Shown here one piece after another: positions 51,196 to 60,409 of a stretch of DNA of 64,000 bases (positions are counted from its first letter, which is position 1; each line of letters opens with the position of its first letter). Position numbers and translations under genes: made by a program. Source of the DNA: Stenotrophomonas sp. 57 (lineage in GTDB: Bacteria > Pseudomonadota > Gammaproteobacteria > Xanthomonadales > Xanthomonadaceae); assembly GCF_030291075.1 (NCBI RefSeq), contig NZ_CP127407.1:494001-558000 (forward strand), given 5' to 3'. Under the pieces are notes generated by a model. It saw nothing but the letters and a program-made list of their open reading frames with translations, was not told the DNA's origin and ran no database searches.

Positions 51196-52965
51196 TCAAC
51201 CGAAGGTGAAGGCATAGGCCTGTACGCCCGCGTCGAGGAACTCGATCTCGAAGCGGTGCGGGCCGACCGTGCCGCGTTGGCGCACCAGCTGGTACAGGCG
51301 GTGCTCGTTGACCACGCCGCTGCCATCGGCGCCGACATCACTGCCGGCATCGGCAGCCGGCAGCGGCTTGCCATCCAACAGCACGCGGAAGCGCACCGGT
51401 TTTCCTTCCTGGCCCGGCGCCAGCACCAGGTGAAGGTCGCGCGCATGGAACTGGAAGGCGATGCGGCCACCGGCCTGCTGCAGCTGCGCAGCCTCGTCGG
51501 TGACGGTCCAGCGCCCGGACAGGCCCCACTGGTTCAACGCGAGCGTGGTGGGCAGCGCGTAGTCGAAGGCGGTATCCGCATGTTGTCCACCGGGTGAAGC
51601 GAACTGCTCGGCACGGGCGTGGCCCAGGTAGGTTTCCGGCGAACGCAGGTTGCCCATGTCGGCCTGCGCGGCGACGCCCTGCAGGTCCGCTGCGGCGGGG
51701 TCGGCCGGGGGCGGCAGATGGGTCTGGCCCGCTTCGGTCAGCAGGCGGCGGATCACCTGTTCCGAACGCGCGTAGTTGCCTTCGCCGAACTGGTGGCCGC
51801 GGATGTTGCCCTGTGCATCGACGAAGTACTGCGCTGGCCAGTAGCGATTGTTGAACGCGCGCCAGATCGTGTACTGGTTGTCCAGCGCCACCGGGTACTC
51901 GACCTTCAGCTGCTGCACCGCCTTCATGACATTGCGCGGGTCACGCTCGAAGGCGAACTCCGGGGTGTGCACGCCGATCACTACCAGGCCGTGGTCGCGG
52001 TAGCGACGTTCCCATTCGTGCACGAAGGGCATCGCGCGCAGGCAGTTGATGCAGGAATACGTCCAGAAATCGACCAGCACCACCTTGCCGCGCAGCTGCT
52101 GTGCACTCAGCGGCGGGCTGTTGAGCCAGCCGGTGGCGCCATCAAGTGCTGGCAGGGTGCCTTCCACTGGCAGCGGTGCATCGGCCCCGACATTGGCGCC
52201 GGCCATCATCATCAACGGCGGTGCCGCCGGTTGCGCACCGGGTACCGCATCCAGCAGGCCCTGCTCGATGCGCGCGGTGCTGAGCGTGGACAGGCGGGTC
52301 AGCAGGCCGGTATCCCAGCCCAGGCCGATCGCCACCACCGCCAGCAGCGCCGCCACGCCCAGCACCTTGCGCAGCACATCGCCGAGGCCCAGCCGCGCCT
52401 GCAGCGCGCGGAACACGCGGCCACCCACCCATACCGCCAGCGCCAGCGCGGTGATGGCGCCCAACGCATACGCCAGCAGCAGGGTGCTGGTGCCGACGCT
52501 GGCGCCGTGCAGCGCAGCACCGGTCAGCACCAGGCCAAGGATCGGCCCGGCACACGGCGCCCACAGCAGGCCGGTGGCGATGCCGATCAGCAGCGAGGTC
52601 CAGGCACCGCCACGCCCGGCAGCGTCGGCCGCATCAGCGCGGGCGCTCAGCCGCGCACCCACGCGCTGGAACGGCGCCAGCAGATGGTCGGCCAACCGCG
52701 GCCACAGCAAGGCCAGCGCGAACAGCGCCATCAGCAGCAGGGCGATCCAGCGTCCGATCTGGTTGGCCTGTGCCACCCATTGGCTGCCCACTGCCGCCAG
52801 GCTGGCGACCACGGTGAAGGTGAGTGCCATGCCCAGCAGCAGCGGCAGCGTGCTGCGCAGGAAGGGGCGGTCGGCACGTGCGAACACGAACGGCAGTACC
52901 GGCAGGATGCACGGGCTGAGCAGGGTCAGCGCGCCCCCCAGGTAGGCAAGCAGCAACAGCAGCAT
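51196..52965 (-). CDS. dipZ: DipZ-like membrane electron carrier (CcdA domain plus thioredoxin domain)
   Basis: 589 residues. N-terminal CcdA-type membrane domain of about 6 spans with its two redox cysteines in TLLSPCILPVLPF and WAPCAGPILG. A periplasmic redoxin domain follows (about 285-430) with the CxxC in YSCINCLRAMPF and VIGVHTPEFAFERD. The last part (about 470-589) is a beta-rich domain typical of DipZ. It should carry electrons from cytoplasmic thioredoxin to the periplasm, where the flanking MsrB and MsrA need them. Starts 2 bases after the msrB stop, so tightly co-transcribed. Confidence 0.92.
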   Translation of the reverse strand: MLLLLLAYLGGALTLLSPCILPVLPFVFARADRPFLRSTLPLLLGMALTFTVVASLAAVGSQWVAQANQIGRWIALLLMALFALALLWPRLADHLLAPFQRVGARLSARADAADAAGRGGAWTSLLIGIATGLLWAPCAGPILGLVLTGAALHGASVGTSTLLLAYALGAITALALAVWVGGRVFRALQARLGLGDVLRKVLGVAALLAVVAIGLGWDTGLLTRLSTLSTARIEQGLLDAVPGAQPAAPPLMMMAGANVGADAPLPVEGTLPALDGATGWLNSPPLSAQQLRGKVVLVDFWTYSCINCLRAMPFVHEWERRYRDHGLVVIGVHTPEFAFERDPRNVMKAVQQLKVEYPVALDNQYTIWRAFNNRYWPAQYFVDAQGNIRGHQFGEGNYARSEQVIRRLLTEAGQTHLPPPADPAAADLQGVAAQADMGNLRSPETYLGHARAEQFASPGGQHADTAFDYALPTTLALNQWGLSGRWTVTDEAAQLQQAGGRIAFQFHARDLHLVLAPGQEGKPVRFRVLLDGKPLPAADAGSDVGADGSGVVNEHRLYQLVRQRGTVGPHRFEIEFLDAGVQAYAFTFG

Positions 52966-52967
52966 GG

Positions 52968-53540
52968 TCAGGCTCCGGAAGTCGGGGACGAACCGACCGG
53001 CACGCGCCAGCCGTCGGCGGTGCCATCACTGGCACCGGGGACGAACACCAGTGCCGCGCCGTTCATGCAGTAGCGCAGTCCGGTCGGGCGCGGTCCGTCG
53101 TTGAACACGTGGCCGAGATGGCCGCCGCAGCGCCGGCAATGCACCTCCACCCGCAGCATGCCGAAGGTGAAGTCGCGGTCCTCGCCGATGGCGTTGTGCA
53201 ACGGCGCCCAGAAGCTGGGCCAGCCGGTGCCGCTCTCGAACTTGGTGGACGAAGAGAACAGCGGCAGTGCACAGCCGGCGCAGGCGAAGGTGCCCTGCCG
53301 GTGTTCCTTGTTGAGCGGGCTGCTGTACGGGCGCTCGGTGGCCTGTTGGCGCAGCACTGCGTACTGCGCCGGGGTGAGGCGCTGGCGCCAGTCGGCGTCG
53401 CTGTGCATGACCTCGAACTGCCGTGCCGGCCGTGCCTCGGCGGCGGCCGGGGCGGCACGGCTGCAGGCGCCCAGGCCGAGCAGGCCGGCCGCGGTGGCAA
53501 CACCGCCCAGGCCCAGCAGATGGCGTCGGGTGAGGGACAT
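52968..53540 (-). CDS. msrB: Exported MsrB with Tat-type lipoprotein signal
   Basis: 190 residues from the ATG at 53540. The N-terminus SLTRRHLLGLGG is a twin-arginine motif and is followed by a lipobox (LGAC, Cys26), suggesting a folded, lipid-anchored protein. MsrB features: CAGC and CRRC zinc pairs, [15 protein letters not shown], and catalytic cysteine in RYCMNGAALVF. First gene of the operon with dipZ and msrA; divergent from the two-component genes that probably control it. Confidence 0.92.
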   Translation of the reverse strand: MSLTRRHLLGLGGVATAAGLLGLGACSRAAPAAAEARPARQFEVMHSDADWRQRLTPAQYAVLRQQATERPYSSPLNKEHRQGTFACAGCALPLFSSSTKFESGTGWPSFWAPLHNAIGEDRDFTFGMLRVEVHCRRCGGHLGHVFNDGPRPTGLRYCMNGAALVFVPGASDGTADGWRVPVGSSPTSGA

Positions 53541-53592
53541 GGCGGACTCCGGGAAGGGGCGACGGGGCCATGCTGCGCCCGCCCAGGTCAAC

Positions 53593-53625
53593 GAATCCTC
53601 ACGCAGGATTCAATTTTTCGTGAGG
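53593..53625. promoter_or_regulatory. Two overlapping inverted repeats between the msr operon and its two-component system
   Basis: GAATCCT-CACGC-AGGATTC (53593-53611) is a perfect inverted repeat. CCTCACG (53597-53603) and CGTGAGG (53619-53625) form a second one that overlaps it. They lie in the 144-base spacer between the divergent msrB and response-regulator genes. Confidence 0.6.
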
Positions 53626-53684
53626 TATCGGCGGCCGTCCCGCGCCACAATGCGGGCAGCCTCCCCGCTGGCCCCGAGCTGCCG

Positions 53685-54404
53685 ATGTCCACCAAACGCG
53701 TGCTGATCGTTGAAGACGATGCCCACATCGCCGACCTGCTGCGCATGCACCTGGGCGATGAGGGCTACGACGTCGCCCACGCCGCCACCGGTGACGCCGG
53801 CCTGCGCCTGCTGGAGCAGGAAGGGCCGTGGGACGCGCTGGTGCTGGACGTGATGCTGCCCGGCGTGGATGGACTGCAGGTCTGCCAGCGCGCACGCGCG
53901 ATGGCGCGTTACGTGCCGATCATCATCATCAGTGCGCGTGGCAGCGAAACCCAGCGCATCGTCGGCCTGGAACTGGGCGCGGATGACTACCTGGCAAAGC
54001 CCTTCTCGATGCCGGAACTGGTGGCCCGCGTGCGTGCACTGCTGCGCCGGGCCGAGGCAATGGCGCAGAGCGCGCGCATCGATGCCGGTGCGATCGAGCT
54101 GGGCGGCCTGCAGCTGGACCCGGTCGCGCGCACCGCGTCGGTGGATGGCAACGTGCTGGAGCTGACCCCGCGCGAGTTCGACCTGCTGCTGTTCTTTGCC
54201 CGTCATCCGGACCAGGTGTTCGCGCGCATGGAACTGCTCAACCAGGTCTGGGGCTACCAGCACGACGGTTACGAACACACGGTCAACACCCACATCAATC
54301 GCCTGCGCAGCAAGATCGAGCCGGACCCGGCCAACCCGCGGCGGCTGCTGACGGTGTGGGGACGCGGCTACAAGCTGGTCGATCCGGCCGGGGCGGCGGC
54401 ATGA
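53685..54404 (+). CDS. OmpR-family response regulator
   Basis: 239 residues from the ATG at 53685. Receiver (1-120) with VEDDAHIAD, phospho-acceptor in LVLDVMLPG and lysine in YLAKPFS; winged helix (about 135-235) with LTPREFDLLLFFARH, VNTHINRLRSKIEP and GRGYKL. Divergent from msrB-dipZ-msrA and overlapping its kinase gene by 4 bases. Probably senses envelope oxidation or a related stress and controls that operon. Confidence 0.92.
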   Translation: MSTKRVLIVEDDAHIADLLRMHLGDEGYDVAHAATGDAGLRLLEQEGPWDALVLDVMLPGVDGLQVCQRARAMARYVPIIIISARGSETQRIVGLELGADDYLAKPFSMPELVARVRALLRRAEAMAQSARIDAGAIELGGLQLDPVARTASVDGNVLELTPREFDLLLFFARHPDQVFARMELLNQVWGYQHDGYEHTVNTHINRLRSKIEPDPANPRRLLTVWGRGYKLVDPAGAAA

Positions 54405-55870
54405 TCAAACCGAACCTGTGGCAGAAGCTGGCGGCGGTGATCGCCGCGCTGATGCTGATGTGCTGCATGGCGTTGCTGGCGCTGCAGATGCGCGCCAATA
54501 CCCGCCACGAACAGGAAGTGGTGCAGCGGTTGTCGCTGGGCCTGGCCGAGCACATCGCCCAGCGCAGCGAACTGATGGACACCAGCGGCATGCGCGATGC
54601 CGCGGTGCGCGCGTTGTTCGGCCAGCTGATGGCGGTCAATCCCAGCGTCGAGGTCTACCTGCTGGACGACCAGGGCCGCATCCTCGGCCATGATGCGCCC
54701 ACAGGCCATCTGGTGCGCAACCGGGTGGACGTGGCACCGCTGCGCCGGCTGCTGGCCGGTGCACCGCTGCCGATCCTCGGCGATGACCCGCGCAGCCAGG
54801 ACGGCCGCAAGGTATTCAGTGCCGCGCCGTTGATCGTGCAGGGCCGCCAGGCCGGCTATGTGTATGTGGTTCTGGTCGGTGAACACCGGCAGATGCTGTC
54901 CGACGATCTCGCTGCCGGCAGCCAATGGAACACCACGTTGTGGTCGGTGGTGCTGGTCGGTGGCCTGGGCCTGCTGGCCGGGCTGGTGGCGTTCTACTGG
55001 GTGACCCGCCCGCTGCGACGGCTGACCCGCCGCATCCAGGCCTTCGACATCGATGCACCGACGCCGCTGCCGCCGCCCGAGCCGCTGCGTCCCGGCGAGC
55101 GCGACGAACTTGTGATCCTGGAACACGCGCACGCGCAGATGGCGCAGCGGCTGGGCGAGCAATGGCAGCAGCTGCGCCAGCAGGACCTGCAGCGGCGCGA
55201 GCTGGTCGCCAATATTTCGCACGACCTGCGCACGCCGCTGTCGTCGTTGCACGGCTACCTGGAAACGCTGGCGTTGAAGGACGCCACGCTGTCGCCGGAC
55301 GAGCGCCGCCGCTATCTCGGCATCGCCCTGGCGCAGAGTGCCAAGGTCGGTCGGCTGGCACGCGCGCTGTTCGAGCTGGCGCGGCTGGAGCACGGCGAAG
55401 TGCGGCTGGAGTGGGAGGTGTTCGCGCTGCCCGAACTGCTGCAGGACGTGCTGCAGAAATTCGAGTTGGCGGCGCAGGCGCGCAACCAGCGCCTGCACGC
55501 GGACTTCCCGCCGGGCCTGCCGCTGGTGCGTGCCGATCTGGGCCTGGTCGAGCGGGTGCTGACCAACCTGCTCGACAACGCGCTGCGGCATGCGCCCGAC
55601 GGCGGCCGGATCGTGGTATGTCTGCGCGCGACGCCGGACAGCGTCGAGGTGAGCGTGGCCGATGATGGCCCTGGCGTTGCCCCCGCACTGCGCAGCCAGC
55701 TGTTCCAGGCGCCGGCCGCGCTGGGTGCACGGCGTGGCGAGAATGGTGGGCTGGGCCTGCTGATCGTGCAGCGCATCGTGCAGCTGCATGGCCGCCGCAT
55801 CGAACTGCGTGACAGTGAGCGCGGCGCGCTGTTCGTGTTTGCGTTGCCGCGTGCGGAACCGGCGGCCTAG
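54401..55870 (+). CDS. Membrane sensor histidine kinase, partner of the msr-linked regulator
   Basis: 489 residues from the ATG at 54401. Two membrane spans (about 9-30 and 178-200) frame a 150-residue periplasmic sensor. HAMP follows, then HisKA with NISHDLRTPLSSLHGYL (His near 274), and ATPase boxes NLLDNALRHAPDG, ADDGPGVAP and NGGLGLLIVQ. Note that its stop codon (TAG) and that of the convergent kinase overlap in the palindrome CTAG, so the two genes share their last bases. Operon with the OmpR-type regulator. Confidence 0.92.
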   Translation: MIKPNLWQKLAAVIAALMLMCCMALLALQMRANTRHEQEVVQRLSLGLAEHIAQRSELMDTSGMRDAAVRALFGQLMAVNPSVEVYLLDDQGRILGHDAPTGHLVRNRVDVAPLRRLLAGAPLPILGDDPRSQDGRKVFSAAPLIVQGRQAGYVYVVLVGEHRQMLSDDLAAGSQWNTTLWSVVLVGGLGLLAGLVAFYWVTRPLRRLTRRIQAFDIDAPTPLPPPEPLRPGERDELVILEHAHAQMAQRLGEQWQQLRQQDLQRRELVANISHDLRTPLSSLHGYLETLALKDATLSPDERRRYLGIALAQSAKVGRLARALFELARLEHGEVRLEWEVFALPELLQDVLQKFELAAQARNQRLHADFPPGLPLVRADLGLVERVLTNLLDNALRHAPDGGRIVVCLRATPDSVEVSVADDGPGVAPALRSQLFQAPAALGARRGENGGLGLLIVQRIVQLHGRRIELRDSERGALFVFALPRAEPAA

Positions 55871-57213
55871 CAGGCCGCCTCGCACTCCACCGCGCCGCCG
55901 CTGTCCAGCGGCAGGTGCAGGCGGATGCAGGCACCGCCCAGCGCCGAATCGGTCACCTCGACGTGGCCGCCATGCTTGTCGGCCACCACCTGCACCAATG
56001 CCAGGCCGAGGCCGAAACCGGGGCTGCCCGGGTCCAGCCGCACGTAGGGCTGCAGTACTTGGCCGCGCAGTTCGGGCGCGATGCCGGGGCCGTCGTCCTC
56101 CACCTGCAGGCACAGCCACCCGTCGTTGACCGTGCTGGCGATGCGGATCTGCCGTCGCGCGTAGCGCAGGGCATTGCCGAGCAGGTTGCGCAATGCCAGT
56201 TCCAGCATGTGTCGGTTGACGTTGACCAGGTCCACCGGCGACAGCGCCTGCTGCACGGGCATCGGCAACGGCGCGAACTGCGCGACCACGCCACGCACCA
56301 GTGCCGCCAGCTGCAGGCGCTGCCGGGTCAGCTGATGGCAGCGACCGAGTGCGGCGTACTCGACGCCGGCATCGGTCAGGTGCTGCAGCCGATCGACATC
56401 GGTGCGCAGGCCACCCAGCGCATCGCGCTGCACTTCGTCCAGCGCGGTGTCTTCCAGGTCGGCCAGGCCGAAGCGCATCCGTGCCAATGGCGTGCGCACT
56501 TCATGTGCAACCGCCTGCGCCAGCACGCGCTGGCTCTCCAGCAGCTGCTGCAGCTGCTCGGCCATATGGTTGAAGGCATTGGCCAGCGGCCGCACCAGCG
56601 CGGTGCCGGCGCGTGGGGCCCGCGTTTCCAGCTGGCCGTCGCGCATCTGCCGTGCCGCCTGCGCAAGCTGCGAGACATCACGCCACAGGCGATAGACCAT
56701 CACGTACATCGGCAGCGCCACCGCCACCATCAGGATCAGCAGCAGGATCGCCACGCCGGAGACATCGCTGTCCTGCCAGCCCTCATCCGGCAGCGCCTCG
56801 TCCAGCGGCCCCAGCATCACTGCATAGTCGCTGTCGCCGATCCGCTGCAGGCTGCGCATATGCTCCAGGTCGATCTGCACGCGGCCATTGTTGAACGAGG
56901 GGCGCTGGCTGGCCGGCAGCTCCTTCACCGCCTCGGCCAGCGGCACCATGCGCAGGGCATAGGCGAAGTCGGCGTCCAGTTCGCGCGCGAGCGTCGGCCA
57001 CTGCTCACGCGGGGTTTCGGCGAATCGATGCTGCAGCAGGGAATGGGTGCCGCGCATTTCGGCCTGCAGGCCGGCCTCGGTGCGGTCTTCCAGCAGCGCG
57101 TCCCAGGCCCACAGGCCGAGCACGATCAGCAGCAGGTGGGCAACCAGGAAGCCGATGCCGTAGCGCAGGAAATGGAAGGCGTGGCCGCGCATCGCCGAGG
57201 GCGTGCGCTTCAT
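55867..57213 (-). CDS. RstB-like membrane sensor histidine kinase
   Basis: 448 residues from the ATG at 57213, giving a 4-base ATGA overlap with its response regulator; an ATG two codons upstream (57219) is equally possible. Two membrane spans (about 12-36 and 150-172) flank a periplasmic sensor, followed by HAMP and the kinase core with AVAHEVRTPLARMRFGL, NLLGNALRYA, EDDGPGIAP and GFGLGLALVQ. Resembles E. coli RstB. Convergent with the msr-linked kinase gene, with both stop codons in CTAG. Confidence 0.9.
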   Translation of the reverse strand: MKRTPSAMRGHAFHFLRYGIGFLVAHLLLIVLGLWAWDALLEDRTEAGLQAEMRGTHSLLQHRFAETPREQWPTLARELDADFAYALRMVPLAEAVKELPASQRPSFNNGRVQIDLEHMRSLQRIGDSDYAVMLGPLDEALPDEGWQDSDVSGVAILLLILMVAVALPMYVMVYRLWRDVSQLAQAARQMRDGQLETRAPRAGTALVRPLANAFNHMAEQLQQLLESQRVLAQAVAHEVRTPLARMRFGLADLEDTALDEVQRDALGGLRTDVDRLQHLTDAGVEYAALGRCHQLTRQRLQLAALVRGVVAQFAPLPMPVQQALSPVDLVNVNRHMLELALRNLLGNALRYARRQIRIASTVNDGWLCLQVEDDGPGIAPELRGQVLQPYVRLDPGSPGFGLGLALVQVVADKHGGHVEVTDSALGGACIRLHLPLDSGGAVECEAAC

Positions 57214-57899
57214 CCCCATGCCGAGCGGCTGAACAGGTAGCCGCGACCGCGCACGGTCTTGATCCGTTCCGGCTGTTCCGGGTTGTCGCCCAGCTTGCGG
57301 CGCAGGCGTGAGATGCGGGCGTCGACCGAACGGTCCAGGCCGTCGAAGGCGATGCCGCGCAGGCCGCGCAGCAGCGCGTCGCGGTCGAGGATCTGGCCGG
57401 CGTTGCTGGCCAGCAGGAACAGCAGGTCGAACTCGGCGGTGGTCAGCTCCAGCAGCGCGCCCTGCAGGTGCACGTTGCGGGTGGACGGGTCGATGTTCAG
57501 CTCGCCGAAGCGCAGGCTGCCATCGCGCGGCTCGACCCGGCGGTGGCGTCGCAGATGGGCGCGCAGGCGGGCCAGCAGCACCCGTGGTTCGATCGGCTTG
57601 CCGATGTAATCGTCGGCCCCCAGTTCCAGTCCCAGCACCTGGTCGATGTTGTCGGTGCGTGCGGTCAGCACGCAGATGATGCCGTCATAGTGGGGCCGGA
57701 TCTGCCGACACACTTCGAAACCATCCTGGTCGGGCAGGCCGACATCGAGCAGGACCAGGGCCGGCTTCTCGGCCAGGATCCGGGTCACGGCACGCTCACC
57801 GCTGCGCTCGTGGGCTACCTGGTAGCCATGCCGCTGCAGATAGTCGCTGACCATCGTACCCAGGCGGGCATCGTCTTCGACCAGTACGATATCCAGCAT
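57210..57899 (-). CDS. RstA-like OmpR-family response regulator
   Basis: 229 residues from the ATG at 57899. Receiver with VEDDARLG, LVLLDVGLPDQDGFE and YIGKPIEP; winged helix with LTTAEFDLLFLLASN, VDARISRLRRKLGDNPEQPE (in part) and GRGYLF. RstA-like by sequence. Forms a two-component pair with the overlapping kinase. A GTTAC-N5-GTTAC direct repeat 170 bases upstream is a plausible autoregulatory site. Confidence 0.9.
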   Translation of the reverse strand: MLDIVLVEDDARLGTMVSDYLQRHGYQVAHERSGERAVTRILAEKPALVLLDVGLPDQDGFEVCRQIRPHYDGIICVLTARTDNIDQVLGLELGADDYIGKPIEPRVLLARLRAHLRRHRRVEPRDGSLRFGELNIDPSTRNVHLQGALLELTTAEFDLLFLLASNAGQILDRDALLRGLRGIAFDGLDRSVDARISRLRRKLGDNPEQPERIKTVRGRGYLFSRSAWG

Positions 57900-58246
57900 T
57901 TTCAAGGCCTCCGTGGACGCAAACGTACCGCCACGGCACGAGCGCGGCGATGCTATCCCAGCCTGTGGGCCGCCCGGGTCCCGGGGGCGGGCGCCATTCA
58001 GCCGGGGTTGCTGGCGCACGGGCCGGACCTCAGGCCCGGCAACAACTTGTCGCCCAGCATAACGCGGTGCTGTTACAAAGCGTTACCTTCGTGATACGTC
58101 TGGTGACCATCGCTGACAGCAAAGCGACTGACGCGGGACAAGGGGCGCGCCGAGCATGGAGTCTCCTCCGCTCCGCGTGCCGTGCCCATGTCGCTCGCCC
58201 ATCGCCGCCTGCCGAACCCGTCCCGCTGCTGCTGCCGAGGTGCCCG
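57900..58246. promoter_or_regulatory. Divergent spacer with GTTAC direct repeat (58072-58086)
   Basis: No gene. GTTAC occurs at 58072 and 58082 (10-base period) in GTTACAAAGCGTTAC, resembling the half-site TACA/GTTACA bound by RstA in enterics. It could serve the leftward RstA-like gene or the rightward asparagine-synthetase-like gene. The rest is G/C-rich without clear hairpins. Confidence 0.45.
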
Positions 58247-60148
58247 ATGAGCGGCGTCGTCGGAGCCTGGCTGCCGCCCGCCGAGGATGAACACCTGCTG
58301 CAGCAGCTGGCGCCGATGCTGCGCGCCCTGCAGCAGCGTGGGCGTGGCCGCATCGGCTACTGGACCGACGCCGAGGCCGGCCTCGCGCTGGGGCACTGCC
58401 GGGCACCCACCGATACGCCGTTGCAGCCGCTGAGCTCGGACTGCGGCCGCTACGTGCTGTGCCTGGACGGCCGGCTGTACAACCGTGGCGACCTGCAGGC
58501 GCAGCTGCGCGATCTGCCGCGCAGCTGCAGCGATGCCAGGCTGCTGCTGCAGGCGATCGTTGAATGGGGCGTGGAGCGCGCGCTGTCCCGCATCGAGGGC
58601 GCGTTCGGTTTCAGCGTGTGGGACCGCGAGTCGCGCGAGCTGTGGCTGGCCCGCGACCCGGTCGGCGAGCGGCCGCTGTATTACGGCTGGTACCAGGGCC
58701 AGTTCCTGTTCGCCTCGGAAATGAAGGCCCTGCAGGCCTTCGCCGGTTTCGCACCAAGCATCGACCAGGATGCGCTGAGCCTGCTGCTGCGCCATGACTA
58801 CGTGCCGGCACCACACACCATCTACCGCGGCATCCACAAGCTGGTGGCAGGCGCGATGCTGCGCATCGATCTGAATGACCATGCGGCTGGCGGTTCCAGC
58901 CAGGCCGCACAGGGTGGCTCACGCTACTGGTGCGCACGCGACGCGATGCAGCGCGCACTGCAGGAACCCCTGCAGCCGGCACCCAGCCTGGAGCAGGCCA
59001 CCGACCAGCTGGAAGCGGCACTGCAGAAGGCCATTGCCGCCCGCATGCACTCGCCGCTGGCCTGCGGCGCGTTCCTGTCCGGTGGTACCGATTCTTCATT
59101 GGTAACCGCAATGATGCAGGCGCAGTCGACCCTGCCGATCGAAGCCTGGACGGTCGGGTTCGACGATCCCGGCCATGACGAGAGCGACTGGGCCTCGCAG
59201 GTCGCGCGGCATCTGGGCGTGAAGCACCACCTGCACCGCATGGACGCGCGCCAGGGCCTGGACCTGCTGCAGCGCCTGCCGCAGGTCTGGTGCGAGCCGT
59301 TCGCCGATGCCTCGCAGCTGCCGACCCTGCTGGCCAGCGAGCTGTTGGGTGCACGCAAGCCGGTGGCGTTGACCGGTGACGGCGGCGACGAACTGTTCTT
59401 CGGCCACCCCAGCTATGGCCGCGCGCTGCGCAATGCGCGGTTGTGTGGCGGTCTGCCGGACTGGGTGCGCGATCTGGCGCGGCGCAGCGGCAACCGCATG
59501 AACGTCGAGCGCGGACGTCTCGGCGGCTGGCGCGCACTGGTGGCCGAGGTCGCGGCCAACGATGTGGAAGGGCATTACCTGCAGCGCGTGACGCGCTGGC
59601 GGCAGCCTGCGCAGGTGGTGCTGGGCGCGCGCGAACCGATCACGATCTTCCAGCAGCAGGACACGGCGCTGCCGGCCGAGGCGCGTATCCAGCTGCTGGA
59701 TTTCCGCATGGACCTGGCCGAGGGCATCCTCGCCAAGGTCGATCGCGCGGGCATGGCGGCGGGCGTGGAGACGCGTGCGCCGCTGCTGGACATGGAGGTG
59801 GTGCGGTTGGCCTGGCGCCTGCCGCAGCACCTGAAGTACCACGATGGCGAGCACAAGCGGATTCTGAAACACCTGCTGGCCCGCTACCTGCCCGAGCCGC
59901 TGGTGTACCGCCCCAAGCGCGGCTTTGGCCCGCCGATGGCGCGATGGCTGGCGGGCCCGCTGCGCGATTGGGCGGAGGCGCTGCTGGATCCGCAGCTGCT
60001 GCGCAACCAAGGGTGTTTCGATGCGGTACGCGTGCGCGGTATCTGGGAGGCGTTCCTGCGCGGTGAGCGCAAGTGGCACACGCACCTGTGGAACGTGCTG
60101 ATGTTCCAGGCGTGGCACCAGCATTGGCATGGTGGTCGCGGGCGTTGA
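58247..60148 (+). CDS. Asparagine-synthetase-like protein with inactive glutaminase domain
   Basis: 633 residues from the ATG at 58247. The C-terminal synthetase domain is complete: ATP loop AFLSGGTDSSLVTA, TGDGGDELFFGH, KVDRAGMAAGVETRAPLLD (in part) and PKRGFGPPMARWL. The N-terminal class II glutaminase domain is degenerate: the protein begins MSGVVGAW, with Ser in place of the catalytic Cys2. LGHRR reads LGHCR, and the NGEIYN motif reads DGRLYN. It should therefore use free ammonia or another amine donor, or amidate a different carboxylate. Such AsnB relatives occur in polysaccharide and peptide-modification clusters. No such cluster surrounds it here; the gene stands alone downstream of the RstA-like region. 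Confidence 0.88.
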   Translation: MSGVVGAWLPPAEDEHLLQQLAPMLRALQQRGRGRIGYWTDAEAGLALGHCRAPTDTPLQPLSSDCGRYVLCLDGRLYNRGDLQAQLRDLPRSCSDARLLLQAIVEWGVERALSRIEGAFGFSVWDRESRELWLARDPVGERPLYYGWYQGQFLFASEMKALQAFAGFAPSIDQDALSLLLRHDYVPAPHTIYRGIHKLVAGAMLRIDLNDHAAGGSSQAAQGGSRYWCARDAMQRALQEPLQPAPSLEQATDQLEAALQKAIAARMHSPLACGAFLSGGTDSSLVTAMMQAQSTLPIEAWTVGFDDPGHDESDWASQVARHLGVKHHLHRMDARQGLDLLQRLPQVWCEPFADASQLPTLLASELLGARKPVALTGDGGDELFFGHPSYGRALRNARLCGGLPDWVRDLARRSGNRMNVERGRLGGWRALVAEVAANDVEGHYLQRVTRWRQPAQVVLGAREPITIFQQQDTALPAEARIQLLDFRMDLAEGILAKVDRAGMAAGVETRAPLLDMEVVRLAWRLPQHLKYHDGEHKRILKHLLARYLPEPLVYRPKRGFGPPMARWLAGPLRDWAEALLDPQLLRNQGCFDAVRVRGIWEAFLRGERKWHTHLWNVLMFQAWHQHWHGGRGR

Positions 60149-60409
60149 GGTTCCTTCGCGGTGGGTTCTGCGTGGCGCAGGGCGGAGTTCGTCGGCGCCT
60201 CGTTGAAAGGCGGCCACGAGCGCTGCGCTTCACCTGCCGCACGCCGAACCTCGTCGGGGCGGGCGGGGGGCCGGGCAAAGTAAAGGAGGAGGTGACGGCC
60301 AACGGCCGGCGCCGGGGGACATTTGCCCAGGCCCCTGCCCGCCCCGGCAGGGCCCTTCAGCCGGCAGAGACGACGGACGAAGACGCACTTCGGTATCCGG
60401 ACGCAAGGC
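60149..60409. other. Intergenic region without recognisable gene
   Basis: About 260 bases between the asparagine-synthetase-like gene and the phasin terminator. It contains short G/C-rich repeats and an AAAGGAGGTGA that matches an ideal ribosome site, but no open frame with protein-like composition follows it. Confidence 0.4.
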
